In this document: positions 1 to 8,811 of the stretch, piece by piece
Layout of the letters: every line of letters starts with the position of its first letter
Numbering within the stretch: position 1 is the first letter of the stretch
Source of the DNA: Chitinophaga sp. YR627
GTDB lineage: Bacteria; Bacteroidota; Bacteroidia; Chitinophagales; Chitinophagaceae
Direction: 5' to 3'
Assembly: GCF_900114995.1 (NCBI RefSeq)
Contig: NZ_FOUX01000003.1
Location: forward strand, 930,001-994,000
DNA: 64,000 nt
Notes under the pieces: generated by a model
Databases searched by the model: none
Seen by the model: the letters and a program-made list of their open reading frames with translations, nothing else
What the model was told of the DNA's origin: nothing
Program-made: the position numbers and the translations under genes

Positions 1-743
1 ATCCGCTGCGTGGTGGAAAGATCCATGATACGGATGCGCAGAAGGACGAAGAACTGTCTATGGGCGCCAGGGCTCTCTTTATAGAACATCCTACAGATGC
101 CTCCAACCGGCCGCGTCTGGATCAGGTAAAACCAACACATCTGCCCTGGGCAGACGTGAGTAAAGTGCCATATACCATTTGTGGCCCGTACCTGAAGGAA
201 CTGTTCGATAAGGCTTTCATCGATGGTCTGCATAATCCATCCCTGCGCCCTACGGCGGACGAGTGGGAGCAGGCGCTGATCAAAACGGTAGACCTGCTGC
301 AACCTTGCCAGAATAAGAACTGTGACCAGAAGTGGTTCGTATTTGACAATACGACCAGTCCCTGCTGTCCACATTGTAATACACCCTATCGCGGACAATT
401 ACCTGTGCTTAATTTGTATTGGTCGAGAAAACCGGGTAGCTTTACGCCCGAAAATCACCGGTTAATGGTTTATCATAACCAGTATTTGTATCCCTGGCAT
501 GTGAATAGAAACATTTATCCGAACGAAAGACTAACAGATCAGCAGAAAAAACCGGTGGGATATTTTGTATTTCATAATAATAAGTGGCAACTTGTCAATC
601 AAACGCTTACATCATTGAAAGACGTTACCGAAGGAAAAGATATTCCGGTGAATTCTATGGTGGAGCTAACAGACAATAAACAGCTGCTGCTGTCTCAGGA
701 AGAAGGGGGACGGCTTGTTGTGGTACAACTCGTAAACAATTAG
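1..743 (+). CDS. Protein kinase-like protein with zinc ribbon, C-terminal part (5' end outside window)
   Basis: The reading frame is open from base 3 through the left edge, so the ATG at 60 is internal. The visible 246 residues begin at the end of a kinase C-lobe: a helix with a late conserved Arg (SLRPTADEWEQAL) matches subdomain XI. A zinc ribbon follows (C-x4-C, then CC-x2-C, at about residues 102-125 of the visible part). The last ~110 residues are beta-rich and could be a degenerate FHA-like fold, which is inference. This order resembles the YegI-like kinase/helix-hairpin-helix proteins that often sit in tellurite-type (Ter) stress clusters. The TerC gene 35 nt downstream supports that reading. 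The ATP site and catalytic loop are outside the window, so activity cannot be judged. Confidence 0.7.
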   Translation, partial: PLRGGKIHDTDAQKDEELSMGARALFIEHPTDASNRPRLDQVKPTHLPWADVSKVPYTICGPYLKELFDKAFIDGLHNPSLRPTADEWEQALIKTVDLLQPCQNKNCDQKWFVFDNTTSPCCPHCNTPYRGQLPVLNLYWSRKPGSFTPENHRLMVYHNQYLYPWHVNRNIYPNERLTDQQKKPVGYFVFHNNKWQLVNQTLTSLKDVTEGKDIPVNSMVELTDNKQLLLSQEEGGRLVVVQLVNN

Positions 744-778
744 TCTATCAACGAAAAACAAGAAAATAACAAACAACT

Positions 779-1594
779 ATGCAAATCGCTGAAATGTTCC
801 AGCAGATCATGGATAACCCGATCCCGGCGTTACTGATCGTTGGAAACCTGATTATTATTGAAAGCCTCTTGTCGGTGGATAATGCGGCTGTACTGGCTAC
901 AATGGTAATGGACCTGCCTAAGGATCAACGTAACAGAGCCCTGAAATACGGTATTATAGGAGCTTACGTGTTCCGTGGTATCTGTCTGCTGTTTGCGTCT
1001 CTCCTCATTAAAGTATGGTGGCTGAAGCCGATCGGTGGTCTTTATCTCCTGTACCTGACCTTTGACTATTTTAAGAAGAAAGCGGAGAAATCCCGGGCTG
1101 AAAAAGCTGGTGTTGTAGAAGAGGAAGCTGAGGAAATTGACAAAAGCCAGAACTGGTTATATAAATCTACTATTGGCTGGATGGGTCAGTTCTGGGCTAC
1201 AGTGGCACTGGTAGAAATTATGGACCTCGCGTTCTCTATTGATAACGTATTTGCAGCAGTTGCATTCAGCGATAATATCGTACTGATCTGGACCGGTGTA
1301 TTTATCGGTATCCTGGCCATGCGTTTTGTAGCACAGGGTTTCGTACGCCTGATGGAAAAATATCCTTTCCTCGAAACAGCCGCATTCCTGGTAATCGGTG
1401 TACTGGGTATCAAACTGATGCTGGCTATTTACGAACATTTCTTCCCGGAAACAGCAGCTTCCAAATTCCTGGAAAGCCATGAGGCTGACTGGGCTACTTC
1501 TATCATCACAGTGTCTATCTTCCTGATTCCTATCATCACAAGTGCACTGTTCAACTACCCTAAAAAACATAAGGTAGAACCAAAAGCTGAATAG
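779..1594 (+). CDS. TerC family integral membrane protein
   Basis: A 271-residue polytopic membrane protein of the TerC/Alx family, which is linked to tellurite resistance and to metal (manganese) ion homeostasis. Both halves carry the family signature of an intramembrane acidic motif: ESLLSVDNAAVLA (Asp34) and EIMDLAFSIDNVFAA (Asp155). A charged cytoplasmic loop rich in Lys/Glu (about residues 97-125) joins the halves. About seven hydrophobic segments are visible. The gene starts 35 nt after the kinase gene and probably shares its transcript; a strong hairpin follows the stop. The transported ion cannot be read from the sequence. Confidence 0.92.
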   Translation: MQIAEMFQQIMDNPIPALLIVGNLIIIESLLSVDNAAVLATMVMDLPKDQRNRALKYGIIGAYVFRGICLLFASLLIKVWWLKPIGGLYLLYLTFDYFKKKAEKSRAEKAGVVEEEAEEIDKSQNWLYKSTIGWMGQFWATVALVEIMDLAFSIDNVFAAVAFSDNIVLIWTGVFIGILAMRFVAQGFVRLMEKYPFLETAAFLVIGVLGIKLMLAIYEHFFPETAASKFLESHEADWATSIITVSIFLIPIITSALFNYPKKHKVEPKAE

Positions 1595-1627
1595 TATTTA
1601 ACAGATACACCCAACAGCAACATATTA

Positions 1628-1656
1628 AAAAGGACCAGCCTATCGCTGGTCCTTTT
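1628..1656. terminator. Bidirectional terminator hairpin
   Basis: Perfect 12-bp stem AAAAGGACCAGC / GCTGGTCCTTTT with loop CTATC. It lies between the convergent TerC and dioxygenase genes, with A and T tracts on either side so it can act in both directions. Confidence 0.85.
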
Positions 1657-1684
1657 GCTTTGATAACAAGTGCTCACCCGTTAC

Positions 1685-2419
1685 TTAAGCAGAAATGTAG
1701 ATAGTATGCGTCAGATCATACCCCCCTGTGGTTGTGTTGGCAGTCAGCGTTGCCAGTTCATTGTCCAGTGAATCCATAATAATATTGTCCTGCGCATTGG
1801 TCATAGAATTCTGTCCATGTGCACTGTATAATGAGGTCTTATAAACTGCTGTGTTGATGGCATCCGGGAAAGCGATCTGCGTGGTCAGTTTCAGCGAACT
1901 ATCCACATAGATCTGTGCATGTATGTGTGTGACACGACCTGTATACCATCCCGGATAAACAGAGGTGAATTTTACTTGTCCGTTACTATCGCTATATTGT
2001 AAACCTCTGCAGAATACCAGTGCGCTGTTGTCCTGTGTACCCAGATAGCCGGTATTACTGTAACCGGAATAATACCCATCCTTATCACAATGCCAGATAT
2101 CCACGCGCGCATTGTTAACCACATTACAACTGTCCTTCACATTACGCACAGTGATGGTAATGCTCAGCGGCAGTCCTGTTTTACCATCTGTAATATCCAC
2201 ACGTTGAATGGATGAACCTCTGCTTTTATACAGCGGATATGGTCCATCAGTTTCTGTATCTGTTACAGTACAGGAGCCCCCTTCCGTATCTGTGCCGGTA
2301 GTTGTATCAGTATCCGTACTGGTCGTATCGTTATCTTTTCCGCACGCGTTCAGCATTGGTACGATGGAAGCGAGGCCCAGTATACCCATCCCGTTTCTGA
2401 GAAAATCTTTTCTTTCCAT
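1685..2419 (-). CDS. Intradiol ring-cleavage dioxygenase-like lipoprotein
   Basis: A 244-residue protein with an export signal ending in a lipobox (MLNAC, Cys26), so it is probably a surface or periplasmic lipoprotein. An Asp/Thr-rich linker (about residues 30-48) joins it to a domain resembling protocatechuate 3,4-dioxygenase. Fe(III) ligands expected for the family are present: a Tyr in DGYYSGY (116/117), Tyr159 in PGWYTGR, and the HIH pair His165/His167. Known family members cleave catechols between the hydroxyls. Exported lipoprotein forms have unknown substrates, and no aromatic-degradation genes lie beside it. It is a single-gene unit with a shared terminator downstream. Confidence 0.82.
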   Translation of the reverse strand: MERKDFLRNGMGILGLASIVPMLNACGKDNDTTSTDTDTTTGTDTEGGSCTVTDTETDGPYPLYKSRGSSIQRVDITDGKTGLPLSITITVRNVKDSCNVVNNARVDIWHCDKDGYYSGYSNTGYLGTQDNSALVFCRGLQYSDSNGQVKFTSVYPGWYTGRVTHIHAQIYVDSSLKLTTQIAFPDAINTAVYKTSLYSAHGQNSMTNAQDNIIMDSLDNELATLTANTTTGGYDLTHTIYISA

Positions 2420-2530
2420 TGTGAGTTGGTTTAGTCAGTGATATAACTGCGTTACCCAGGCAAATATTTCCCTATTACGGCACATGGCCATAAGATTGAG
2501 GTCAAGGGGGTATTTGTTGCGGTAAATGAG

Positions 2531-3226
2531 TTACTGCTGCCTGAACTGACTGAAGAAAGCAGTCTCATAGCTGGTGCTGACAGGGATTTCCTGCCCGGCA
2601 ATATGAATGGTTTTATTGCGTACCTGCTCTACACGGTCGAGTGCAACAATGTAAGATCTGTGTACACGGATGAATGATTGTGGCGGGAGTTTTTCCAGCA
2701 GGGTTTTCATGGTCATTCTGACGATGAGCGGTGGCTGCTGCTGCAGGTGTATTTTCAGATAATCGTCCAGTCCTTCGATAAAGAGTATTTCATTGACTTG
2801 TACTCTTGTCAATCCATAATCTACCCTGAATATGAGGGGAGGTGTGGCTGATGGTTGCGTGTGCCGGGATTGTATGAGTTGCTGTGCTTTCTGTATGGCC
2901 TGTTGGAAACGTTCGAATGTAAAAGGCTTCAGCAGATAATCGACCGCATTCAGATTAAATCCTTCCACCGCATATTCTGCATGTGCAGTCGTAAAGATAA
3001 CCATTGCTTCCTGTTGCAGGGAACGATAGAAATCCGTGCCTGTAACAGAAGGCATATTGATATCAAGAAAGAGCAGATCGACCGGATATTTCCCGATATG
3101 TTTTAATGCTTCTGCGGGTACATTGAACGTTTTCTGTAACTGTATACCCTCTGTTTTTGAACAGAAATTTTCAATGATTTTCAGCGCCGGTAATTCGTCA
3201 TCTATGGCGATCGCTTGTATGGTCAT
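2531..3226 (-). CDS. LytTR family response regulator
   Basis: A 231-residue two-component response regulator. The N-terminal receiver domain has the acidic pair Asp9/Asp10, the phosphoacceptor Asp55 in LLFLDINMP, and the conserved Lys in DYLLKPF. The C-terminal LytTR DNA-binding domain covers roughly residues 135-231 (IRVHRSYIVAL is typical). Its ATG overlaps the stop of the upstream kinase gene by 4 nt (ATGA), so the two are translationally coupled and form a cognate pair. Target genes cannot be seen; the divergent M23 peptidase gene upstream is one candidate. Confidence 0.93.
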   Translation of the reverse strand: MTIQAIAIDDELPALKIIENFCSKTEGIQLQKTFNVPAEALKHIGKYPVDLLFLDINMPSVTGTDFYRSLQQEAMVIFTTAHAEYAVEGFNLNAVDYLLKPFTFERFQQAIQKAQQLIQSRHTQPSATPPLIFRVDYGLTRVQVNEILFIEGLDDYLKIHLQQQPPLIVRMTMKTLLEKLPPQSFIRVHRSYIVALDRVEQVRNKTIHIAGQEIPVSTSYETAFFSQFRQQ

Positions 3227-4392
3227 GATAGTTGTAATGAGAGAGACACTTCAAAATAGTTTATTTCATCTTTGATCACCAGTGTATGACTGGCAGGATA
3301 TAATAACTGCAGGCGTTTGCGTGTATTTTCCAGACCGATGCCGCCTTCTGTTTCCGGCAATTCTTTTATGTTCACCTTGTTATTAAACGCAGAAAAGTGC
3401 AGTTGATTTTCCAGTATGCTGACAGCTATTTTAATGTCTGTATTTTCAGCTGCGTTGACGCCGTGTTTGAAGGCATTTTCGACAAACGAGATCAGTATCA
3501 ATGGGGCGATCAGCTGGCCGGTAGCCTGTCCTGTCACTGTAAACGATAAGGGAAGCTGATCGCCGAAACGCATTTTCTGTAATTCAATATAATTGCCTAA
3601 ATAGTCGATCTCTCTGGATAGTGGGACCAGCTGGTGCCCGGCATCGCTGATCACATAACGCATCATCTGTGATAGCTTGACGACCGCCGTGCCTGTCTGA
3701 TCTGATTTCTCGACGGCCAGCGAATAGATCGTATTCAGGATATTGAACAGAAAATGTGGATTGATCTGTGCTTTCAGATAAGATAACTCCGCGTTGAGTT
3801 TTTCTTTTTCTGTTTGTCGCCACCTGTCGGTAATGCGGAGTATCAGGGAAAAGAAAAATACGGCCAGAAAGAGGAAGACCTGGTGGCCGATATCCAGTAA
3901 GATAGAACGGGATACCATGTGATGATCTCGTTGGGGCATGGCGCCGGGATGCATACCGGGCGGAGGAGCATCGTTACCCTGGCGGCTCATTTCGTCAGCC
4001 TGCTCCATCGGAGAATGCTGCATCTCGTGTGGATGCCTGTCTGAAGGCATTGGCATGGGATTATTGGCCGGCCACTCATAACCTTCCCGGGGAGGACCAC
4101 CTCTGAAGTCCACCAACATATTTGGTAATAATACAATTACAGTGAAAGAAACCAGGGAGATCAGAAAGAACGCCAGGTATTTCCGCCGGAAATAGTACTG
4201 TGGGATCAGTACAAAATAGTTGAAATAGAAGAACAGCAGGATGACCAGGTATACCAGGAAATCTTTCAGGGCAGGCGGGTATCTCCATAGGTCTGACAGG
4301 TTGCTGGCATCCGGAGAGAACACGATGGGGAGTGCCAGAAAGATCACGCAACCGGTAATATGTATAAGCACCTGACTAACTCTTCCTTTCAT
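3223..4392 (-). CDS. Sensor histidine kinase (LytS/YehU type, His_kinase family)
   Basis: A 389-residue membrane kinase. It has TM segments near residues 8-27, 46-63 and 74-92, an extracytoplasmic loop at about 96-160 very rich in Met, His and Pro, a further TM segment near 168-186, then the kinase core with the H-box INPHFLFNIL (His213) and a HATPase domain (SFVENAFKHG). The ORF can be extended to 4431, but a TACATTTG promoter element at 4422-4415 lies inside that extension, so I start at 4392, just before a hydrophobic segment. It is coupled to the LytTR regulator by a 4-nt overlap. The Met/His loop suggests metal sensing (inference). Confidence 0.9.
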   Translation of the reverse strand: MKGRVSQVLIHITGCVIFLALPIVFSPDASNLSDLWRYPPALKDFLVYLVILLFFYFNYFVLIPQYYFRRKYLAFFLISLVSFTVIVLLPNMLVDFRGGPPREGYEWPANNPMPMPSDRHPHEMQHSPMEQADEMSRQGNDAPPPGMHPGAMPQRDHHMVSRSILLDIGHQVFLFLAVFFFSLILRITDRWRQTEKEKLNAELSYLKAQINPHFLFNILNTIYSLAVEKSDQTGTAVVKLSQMMRYVISDAGHQLVPLSREIDYLGNYIELQKMRFGDQLPLSFTVTGQATGQLIAPLILISFVENAFKHGVNAAENTDIKIAVSILENQLHFSAFNNKVNIKELPETEGGIGLENTRKRLQLLYPASHTLVIKDEINYFEVSLSLQLS

Positions 4393-4414
4393 AATGAGGA
4401 GATTCTGGTTATTA

Positions 4415-4422
4415 CAAATGTA
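4415..4422 (-). promoter_or_regulatory. -7 element of the histidine kinase gene
   Basis: TACATTTG on the minus strand matches the Bacteroidota -7 consensus TAnnTTTG and lies 23 nt before the ATG at 4392. It is 20 bp from the divergent M23 element. Confidence 0.6.
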
Positions 4423-4442
4423 GGCAATCATTTAAATCGCCT

Positions 4443-4450
4443 TATTTTTG
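4443..4450 (+). promoter_or_regulatory. -7 element of the M23 peptidase gene
   Basis: TATTTTTG matches TAnnTTTG and ends 4 nt before the ATG at 4455, which predicts a leaderless or nearly leaderless mRNA. Confidence 0.6.
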
Positions 4451-4454
4451 CGTC

Positions 4455-6152
4455 ATGATAAAACGAATATTCGGGTTATGCATCCTGGTGCCTCAGCTGT
4501 TACACGCTCAATTACCGGAAAAGAACTACCCTCAGGGGTATTTCCGCAATCCGCTGAACGTGCCTATCCAACTGGCGGGTAATTACGGAGAGCTTCGTCC
4601 CAACCATTTTCACGCGGGCATTGATATTAAGACCCAGCAACAGGAAAACCTGCCCGTATATGCAGCGGCAGATGGCTATGTCAGCAGGATCGGCGTTTCT
4701 CATACAGGGTATGGCAACATCGTCTACGTCACCCACCCGAACGGGTATACCACTACATATGGTCACCTGAACCGTTTTTTCCCGGCATTGGAGCAGTATG
4801 TAAAGCAACAGCAATATGCGGCAGAGAGCTGGGCTACTGACCTGAAGATCCCGGCAGACAAGTTCCCTGTTAAAAAGGGCGAATTCATTGCCTGGAGCGG
4901 TAATACCGGCGGTTCTGCTGGTCCGCATGTGCACTTTGAAGTAAGGGATACACATACGGAAAAGCCGCTGAACCCATTACTGTTCGGTTTCGATATTCCG
5001 GATACGAAAGCGCCTGAAGTGACCAGGATCGCGATCTATGACATGGACAGAAGTGTTTATGATCAGACACCCCTGATACTGCCGGTAAAGAAAGTAGACG
5101 GGGAATATGTCACCACCACACCTGTGATAAAGGTGAGGGCAGCCGTTGCTGGTATTGGCCTGAATGCGGTAGACCGTATGAGCAATGCGCCTAACAGTTA
5201 TGGGATCTATGAAGTGGTGATGTTTGATAAGGATGTGCCTAATAGTGGCTTCCAGATCGATAATATCGGCTTTGATGAATCCAGGTATATCAACGCGCAT
5301 GTGGACTACAAGCTTAAAAAAGGTGGTGGTCCGTGGATGCAGCTGTTATTCTCTGTGCCAGGCAATAAACTGGGTATCTATAAGGATGTGCAGGGAGACG
5401 GTACTATTGACCTGTCAGACGGCACGCCTCATCCGGTAAAGTTGCTGGTGAAGGATGCCTATGGCAATTCCACGACTGTCAAATTCTCTTTACAGCAGAG
5501 TGGAGAGGCAATAGAGCCTACCAAATGCGCTAACACGATGTTTGCGGAATCCAGGAATATCTTTGAAAACAACCAGGTGGAGTTTTCGCTGGATGAGGAG
5601 GCATTATATGACAGGATCTGCTTTAACTATGCAGAGATTCCGGCAGGAGAGAAGTCTAAATCAGTTTCTTCTATCTTCAGGCTGCATTCGGCATTAATAC
5701 CGATACACGATTATTTTACCCTGCGTATTAAGCCTGACAGGGCGATCCCTGCGGCGGTGCAAAACAAGGTAGTGATGATCCGCGAGGGGCTGGGAGAGAC
5801 GATTGTGGGTACCAAACTAGATAATGGCTGGTATACCGGGGAGTTCAGAGAGCTGGGTAACTTCCACCTGGAAGTAGATACAGTGATGCCTAAGATCACC
5901 TTACTGGGTGGTGTAAAGAGTGGTGCAAACCTGTCCAAGGCAGCCAGACTGTCTTTCACGATCAGCGATAACTCGGGTATCAAAGCCTATAAGGCAGAAC
6001 TGGATGGCAAATGGCTGATGTTCTCCCGCAAAGGCAATACAATCACTTATACATTTGACGAGCATTGTAAGGCTGGCAAACACAGTTTACGTTTACTGGT
6101 GACTGACCTTGCCGGTAATACAAAAGAACAGACCATTACTTTTACAAGATAG
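4455..6152 (+). CDS. M23 family metallopeptidase (LytM-type)
   Basis: A 565-residue exported protein with a short signal peptide (cleavage near LLHAQ, residue 19). A LytM/peptidase M23 domain sits close to the N-terminus with intact zinc ligands: His53-x3-Asp57 in NHFHAGID, and His158-x-His160 in GPHVHFEV. The remaining ~380 residues are beta-rich, Ig-like domains, and the C-terminus ends with a DLAGNTKEQTITF-type strand common in such modules. Family members cut peptidoglycan peptide crosslinks. It is divergent from the histidine kinase gene with overlapping promoters and lies 17 nt before bcp, probably co-transcribed. Confidence 0.9.
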   Translation: MIKRIFGLCILVPQLLHAQLPEKNYPQGYFRNPLNVPIQLAGNYGELRPNHFHAGIDIKTQQQENLPVYAAADGYVSRIGVSHTGYGNIVYVTHPNGYTTTYGHLNRFFPALEQYVKQQQYAAESWATDLKIPADKFPVKKGEFIAWSGNTGGSAGPHVHFEVRDTHTEKPLNPLLFGFDIPDTKAPEVTRIAIYDMDRSVYDQTPLILPVKKVDGEYVTTTPVIKVRAAVAGIGLNAVDRMSNAPNSYGIYEVVMFDKDVPNSGFQIDNIGFDESRYINAHVDYKLKKGGGPWMQLLFSVPGNKLGIYKDVQGDGTIDLSDGTPHPVKLLVKDAYGNSTTVKFSLQQSGEAIEPTKCANTMFAESRNIFENNQVEFSLDEEALYDRICFNYAEIPAGEKSKSVSSIFRLHSALIPIHDYFTLRIKPDRAIPAAVQNKVVMIREGLGETIVGTKLDNGWYTGEFRELGNFHLEVDTVMPKITLLGGVKSGANLSKAARLSFTISDNSGIKAYKAELDGKWLMFSRKGNTITYTFDEHCKAGKHSLRLLVTDLAGNTKEQTITFTR

Positions 6153-6169
6153 AAAGCACGGAATAAAGA

Positions 6170-6631
6170 ATGACACATTTGAAAGAAGGGGACAAGGCGC
6201 CCATATTCAAGGGCATTGACCAGGAAGGAAAACAGGTATCCCTGACAGATCTGAAAGGAAAGAAGGTGATCCTCTATTTTTATCCGAAAGATATGACGCC
6301 CGGTTGTACCGCCCAGGCATGTAACCTGAGAGACAATTATCAGGCTTTGCTAAAAAAGGGATTTGCAGTGGTAGGCGTCAGTACGGACAGTGAGAAAAGG
6401 CATCAGAAATTCACCGAGAAATATGACCTGCCTTTCCCATTACTGGCAGATGAGGATAGATCGATACATACACAGTATGGTGTGTGGGGAGAGAAGAAGT
6501 TTATGGGGCGTATTTTTGACGGCACACATCGTACGACTTTCCTGATCAATGAAAAGGGGGTGATAGATAAGATCATTATCAAGCCTGATACAAAGAATCA
6601 TACAGAAGAGATCCTTGAGATCTGGCAATAG
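6170..6631 (+). CDS. bcp: Thioredoxin-dependent thiol peroxidase, Bcp/PrxQ type
   Basis: A 153-residue cytoplasmic peroxiredoxin of the usual Bcp length. The active-site motif DMTPGCTAQAC holds the peroxidatic Cys46 and, five residues later, the resolving Cys51, the atypical 2-Cys arrangement of PrxQ. It reduces H2O2 and organic peroxides using thioredoxin. It lies 17 nt after the M23 gene and before a perfect terminator. Confidence 0.95.
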   Translation: MTHLKEGDKAPIFKGIDQEGKQVSLTDLKGKKVILYFYPKDMTPGCTAQACNLRDNYQALLKKGFAVVGVSTDSEKRHQKFTEKYDLPFPLLADEDRSIHTQYGVWGEKKFMGRIFDGTHRTTFLINEKGVIDKIIIKPDTKNHTEEILEIWQ

Positions 6632-6658
6632 GCGAAAGCTGATAAACTACTGATAAAT

Positions 6659-6692
6659 AAAAAAGCCCTCCTGGATCCAGGAGGGCTTTTTT
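6659..6692. terminator. Bidirectional terminator hairpin between bcp and gldJ
   Basis: A6, then a fully self-complementary GC-rich core (GCCCTCCTGG and its complement), then T6. The whole 34 nt is a perfect palindrome suited to stopping transcription from both convergent genes. Confidence 0.9.
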
Positions 6693-6711
6693 GTATGCAC
6701 TGTGTGCAGTA

Positions 6712-8244
6712 CTATCTTTTCTGGCGTTGTTTTTTGAACAGCTGACCAGTTTTGAACTTGTTACCTTCAGGGCTACCCACACGGTCCATTGCACAACGGA
6801 AACCTACTGTGTTAGTTGCCATATCTTCCTGCATGTAGCGACGTGCACCTGGAGACAGCCAGTAAGCGCGGTCGTTCCAGCTACCACCTTTTACAACGTG
6901 AGATTTATCGTTGATCAGGGAAGTGATACCGTAACCGTATTCTACGTTAGACAGGGAGTCACCATCGAGGTAGTTGATAACATCACCTTTCTGGTAGTTC
7001 AGACGGTTAGCACTTTCTTCGTCGGTTACGTCACGCATTTTCAGGTGACCCAGGCTATCTTTTTCAGGCTCGCTTTCGCCGTTCATATAGGTAGTCTGGA
7101 ATTTGTTACCACGGAAATAGTTGAAGTCATCACCGTCGATTGGGTTCAGCGGACGATAAACGTCCAGTACCCACTCGCTCACGTTACCTGACATATTATA
7201 GATACCGAAAGTGTTCGGGAAGAATGCAATTACAGGACCAGGGATAGATGCACGGTCATTCAGACCACCAGCCATACCCATGTTATCACCGGAACCACGT
7301 TTGAAGTTCGCCAGGAACTGACCCTGCCATGCACCACGGCGGATATCTCTCAAACCGCTGTTGTTGGTACCCCAGGAATAAACCTGTTTGTTCATGATTA
7401 ACTCCTCACCACGTTTACCTTCTTTTTTAGAAGGGCCAGGGTTCTGACCGATGTAACCGAGTGCTGCGTATTCCCACTCAGCTTCTGTCGGGAGGCGGTA
7501 GTTTGGTAACATTACACCATCTTCGAACTGAGCAGTACGAGGAGAACCGTCTGCGTTTCTGAATTGTTCCTTGGTAGATTTTGACATTTTACCAGGGATA
7601 CCTTCGTAAAGACCCGCAGTATATGCTTTGGTATCGAAGGTGTTGTCGTCAGACTGGTTTTTTGTATCATTCTGAGACAGCAGACCTTTATCGATCAGCA
7701 TTTTTTCGTTCACACGGTTGGAACGCCATTTACAATAGTCAACGGCTTGTTTCCAGTTTACACCTACTACCGGATAATCGTTATAGGCCGGGTGACGGAA
7801 GTAGTACTCTACAAGTGGCTCGTTGTAAGCCAGTTCGCTACGCCATACCAGGGTATCCGGTAAAGCTTTGCGGTATACTTCAGGGAAGGACTCATCGTAC
7901 ATACGGCGTAACCAGAAGAGGTACTCGCGGTAGTGAACGTTGGCAACTTCCGTTTCATCGATGTAGAAGGAAGAAACAGTAATACGTCTTGGGATGTTAT
8001 TCCAGTCAGCCATTACGTCCTGTTCAGTCGCTCCCATGGCGAAGGTACCGCCCTGCACGAAAACAAGACCCGGACCAGTCTGCTGGTCCTTATTTTTGGC
8101 CACACTGAAACCACCCATCTTAGGATCATTGTAATTCCAGCCAGTAGCAGTGGATTTCTCCTTTTTCTTGCCAAATGAACATGCGGACATTGACAGGATT
8201 ATACTGGCGCCTAAGAGCATTGAGACAGAGGTTAATCTATGCAT
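6712..8244 (-). CDS. gldJ: Gliding motility lipoprotein GldJ
   Basis: A 510-residue lipoprotein (lipobox MSAC, Cys22) with a formylglycine-generating-enzyme-like (SUMF1/FGE-sulfatase) domain. Features include GLVFVQGGTFAMGATEQD, PVVGVNWKQAVDYCKWRS, LPTEAEWEYAA and, near the end, VKGGSWNDRAYWLSP. The N-terminal TGWNYNDPKMGGF segment is typical of GldJ. GldJ stabilises other gliding proteins and is needed for type IX secretion; the FGE fold is structural rather than known to be catalytic. Identification as GldJ rather than its paralogue GldK is supported by the divergent porU-porV genes, which neighbour gldJ in other Bacteroidota. Confidence 0.88.
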   Translation of the reverse strand: MHRLTSVSMLLGASIILSMSACSFGKKKEKSTATGWNYNDPKMGGFSVAKNKDQQTGPGLVFVQGGTFAMGATEQDVMADWNNIPRRITVSSFYIDETEVANVHYREYLFWLRRMYDESFPEVYRKALPDTLVWRSELAYNEPLVEYYFRHPAYNDYPVVGVNWKQAVDYCKWRSNRVNEKMLIDKGLLSQNDTKNQSDDNTFDTKAYTAGLYEGIPGKMSKSTKEQFRNADGSPRTAQFEDGVMLPNYRLPTEAEWEYAALGYIGQNPGPSKKEGKRGEELIMNKQVYSWGTNNSGLRDIRRGAWQGQFLANFKRGSGDNMGMAGGLNDRASIPGPVIAFFPNTFGIYNMSGNVSEWVLDVYRPLNPIDGDDFNYFRGNKFQTTYMNGESEPEKDSLGHLKMRDVTDEESANRLNYQKGDVINYLDGDSLSNVEYGYGITSLINDKSHVVKGGSWNDRAYWLSPGARRYMQEDMATNTVGFRCAMDRVGSPEGNKFKTGQLFKKQRQKR

Positions 8245-8281
8245 GCGATTCAGCTTTTTTATTTGATGTTATTGGTAAACG

Positions 8282-8289
8282 CAAATGTA
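8282..8289 (-). promoter_or_regulatory. -7 element of gldJ
   Basis: TACATTTG on the minus strand, 37 nt before the gldJ ATG, matches TAnnTTTG. Confidence 0.55.
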
Positions 8290-8677
8290 GGATAATTTAT
8301 TTTATAGTAAAAATAATTAATCTGTAAGCGTTCACCGGTTTTAAGTGTTTATGTTATTGATAATCAGTTGATAGTATTTCTGTGGGCGGACTGAACTACG
8401 TATTAAGTTAATCTTAACTGTAATCCCTGCCAATGGCTTTCTGGCGGCTGTCTGGTAGTAGGTGGCGTTGGTTTTATGATTCATAGATATATGGTTACTA
8501 CATACATATCACTCCATTACTTCCTTTTTTGCGATCCCCCGGGTACGTAAATATACGAATTTCCTGTTCCGGTTGTCAGTCCCGATAATTCATCTTTTAT
8601 TTCACTGGCTACAGGCAGCAACGACCGATAATAGAACGCTGCAATACCGCTACTTATTATACTCAGTGGAAATACTA

Positions 8678-8764
8678 TGTCATAAAATGTCCCGCCTGTG
8701 TATCTTCACATGTTATAAAAAGCTGAAATACAATCAGGCTGTCCCATGCAGACATTTCGTGACA
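8678..8764. repeat. Separated inverted repeat upstream of porU
   Basis: TGTCATAAAATGTC (8678-8691) is matched by GACATTTCGTGACA (8751-8764) in inverted orientation, 12 of 14 positions. The copies are 73 bp apart, start to start, and the inner one is about 48 bp from the porU -7 element. This could be a paired regulator site; no regulator is identified. Confidence 0.4.
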
Positions 8765-8811
8765 ACTGTCCTATTGGCTGATTTCGCCCTATAAATATAT
8801 TTTATAATTAT

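Noticed and set aside
1157-1570. 137-residue minus-strand ORF opposite terC
   Set aside because: Antisense to a strongly conserved membrane protein; the predicted product is Cys/His-rich nonsense with no start signal.
8573-8794. 73-residue ORF between gldJ and porU
   Set aside because: No coding character and it spans regulatory repeats; treated as intergenic.
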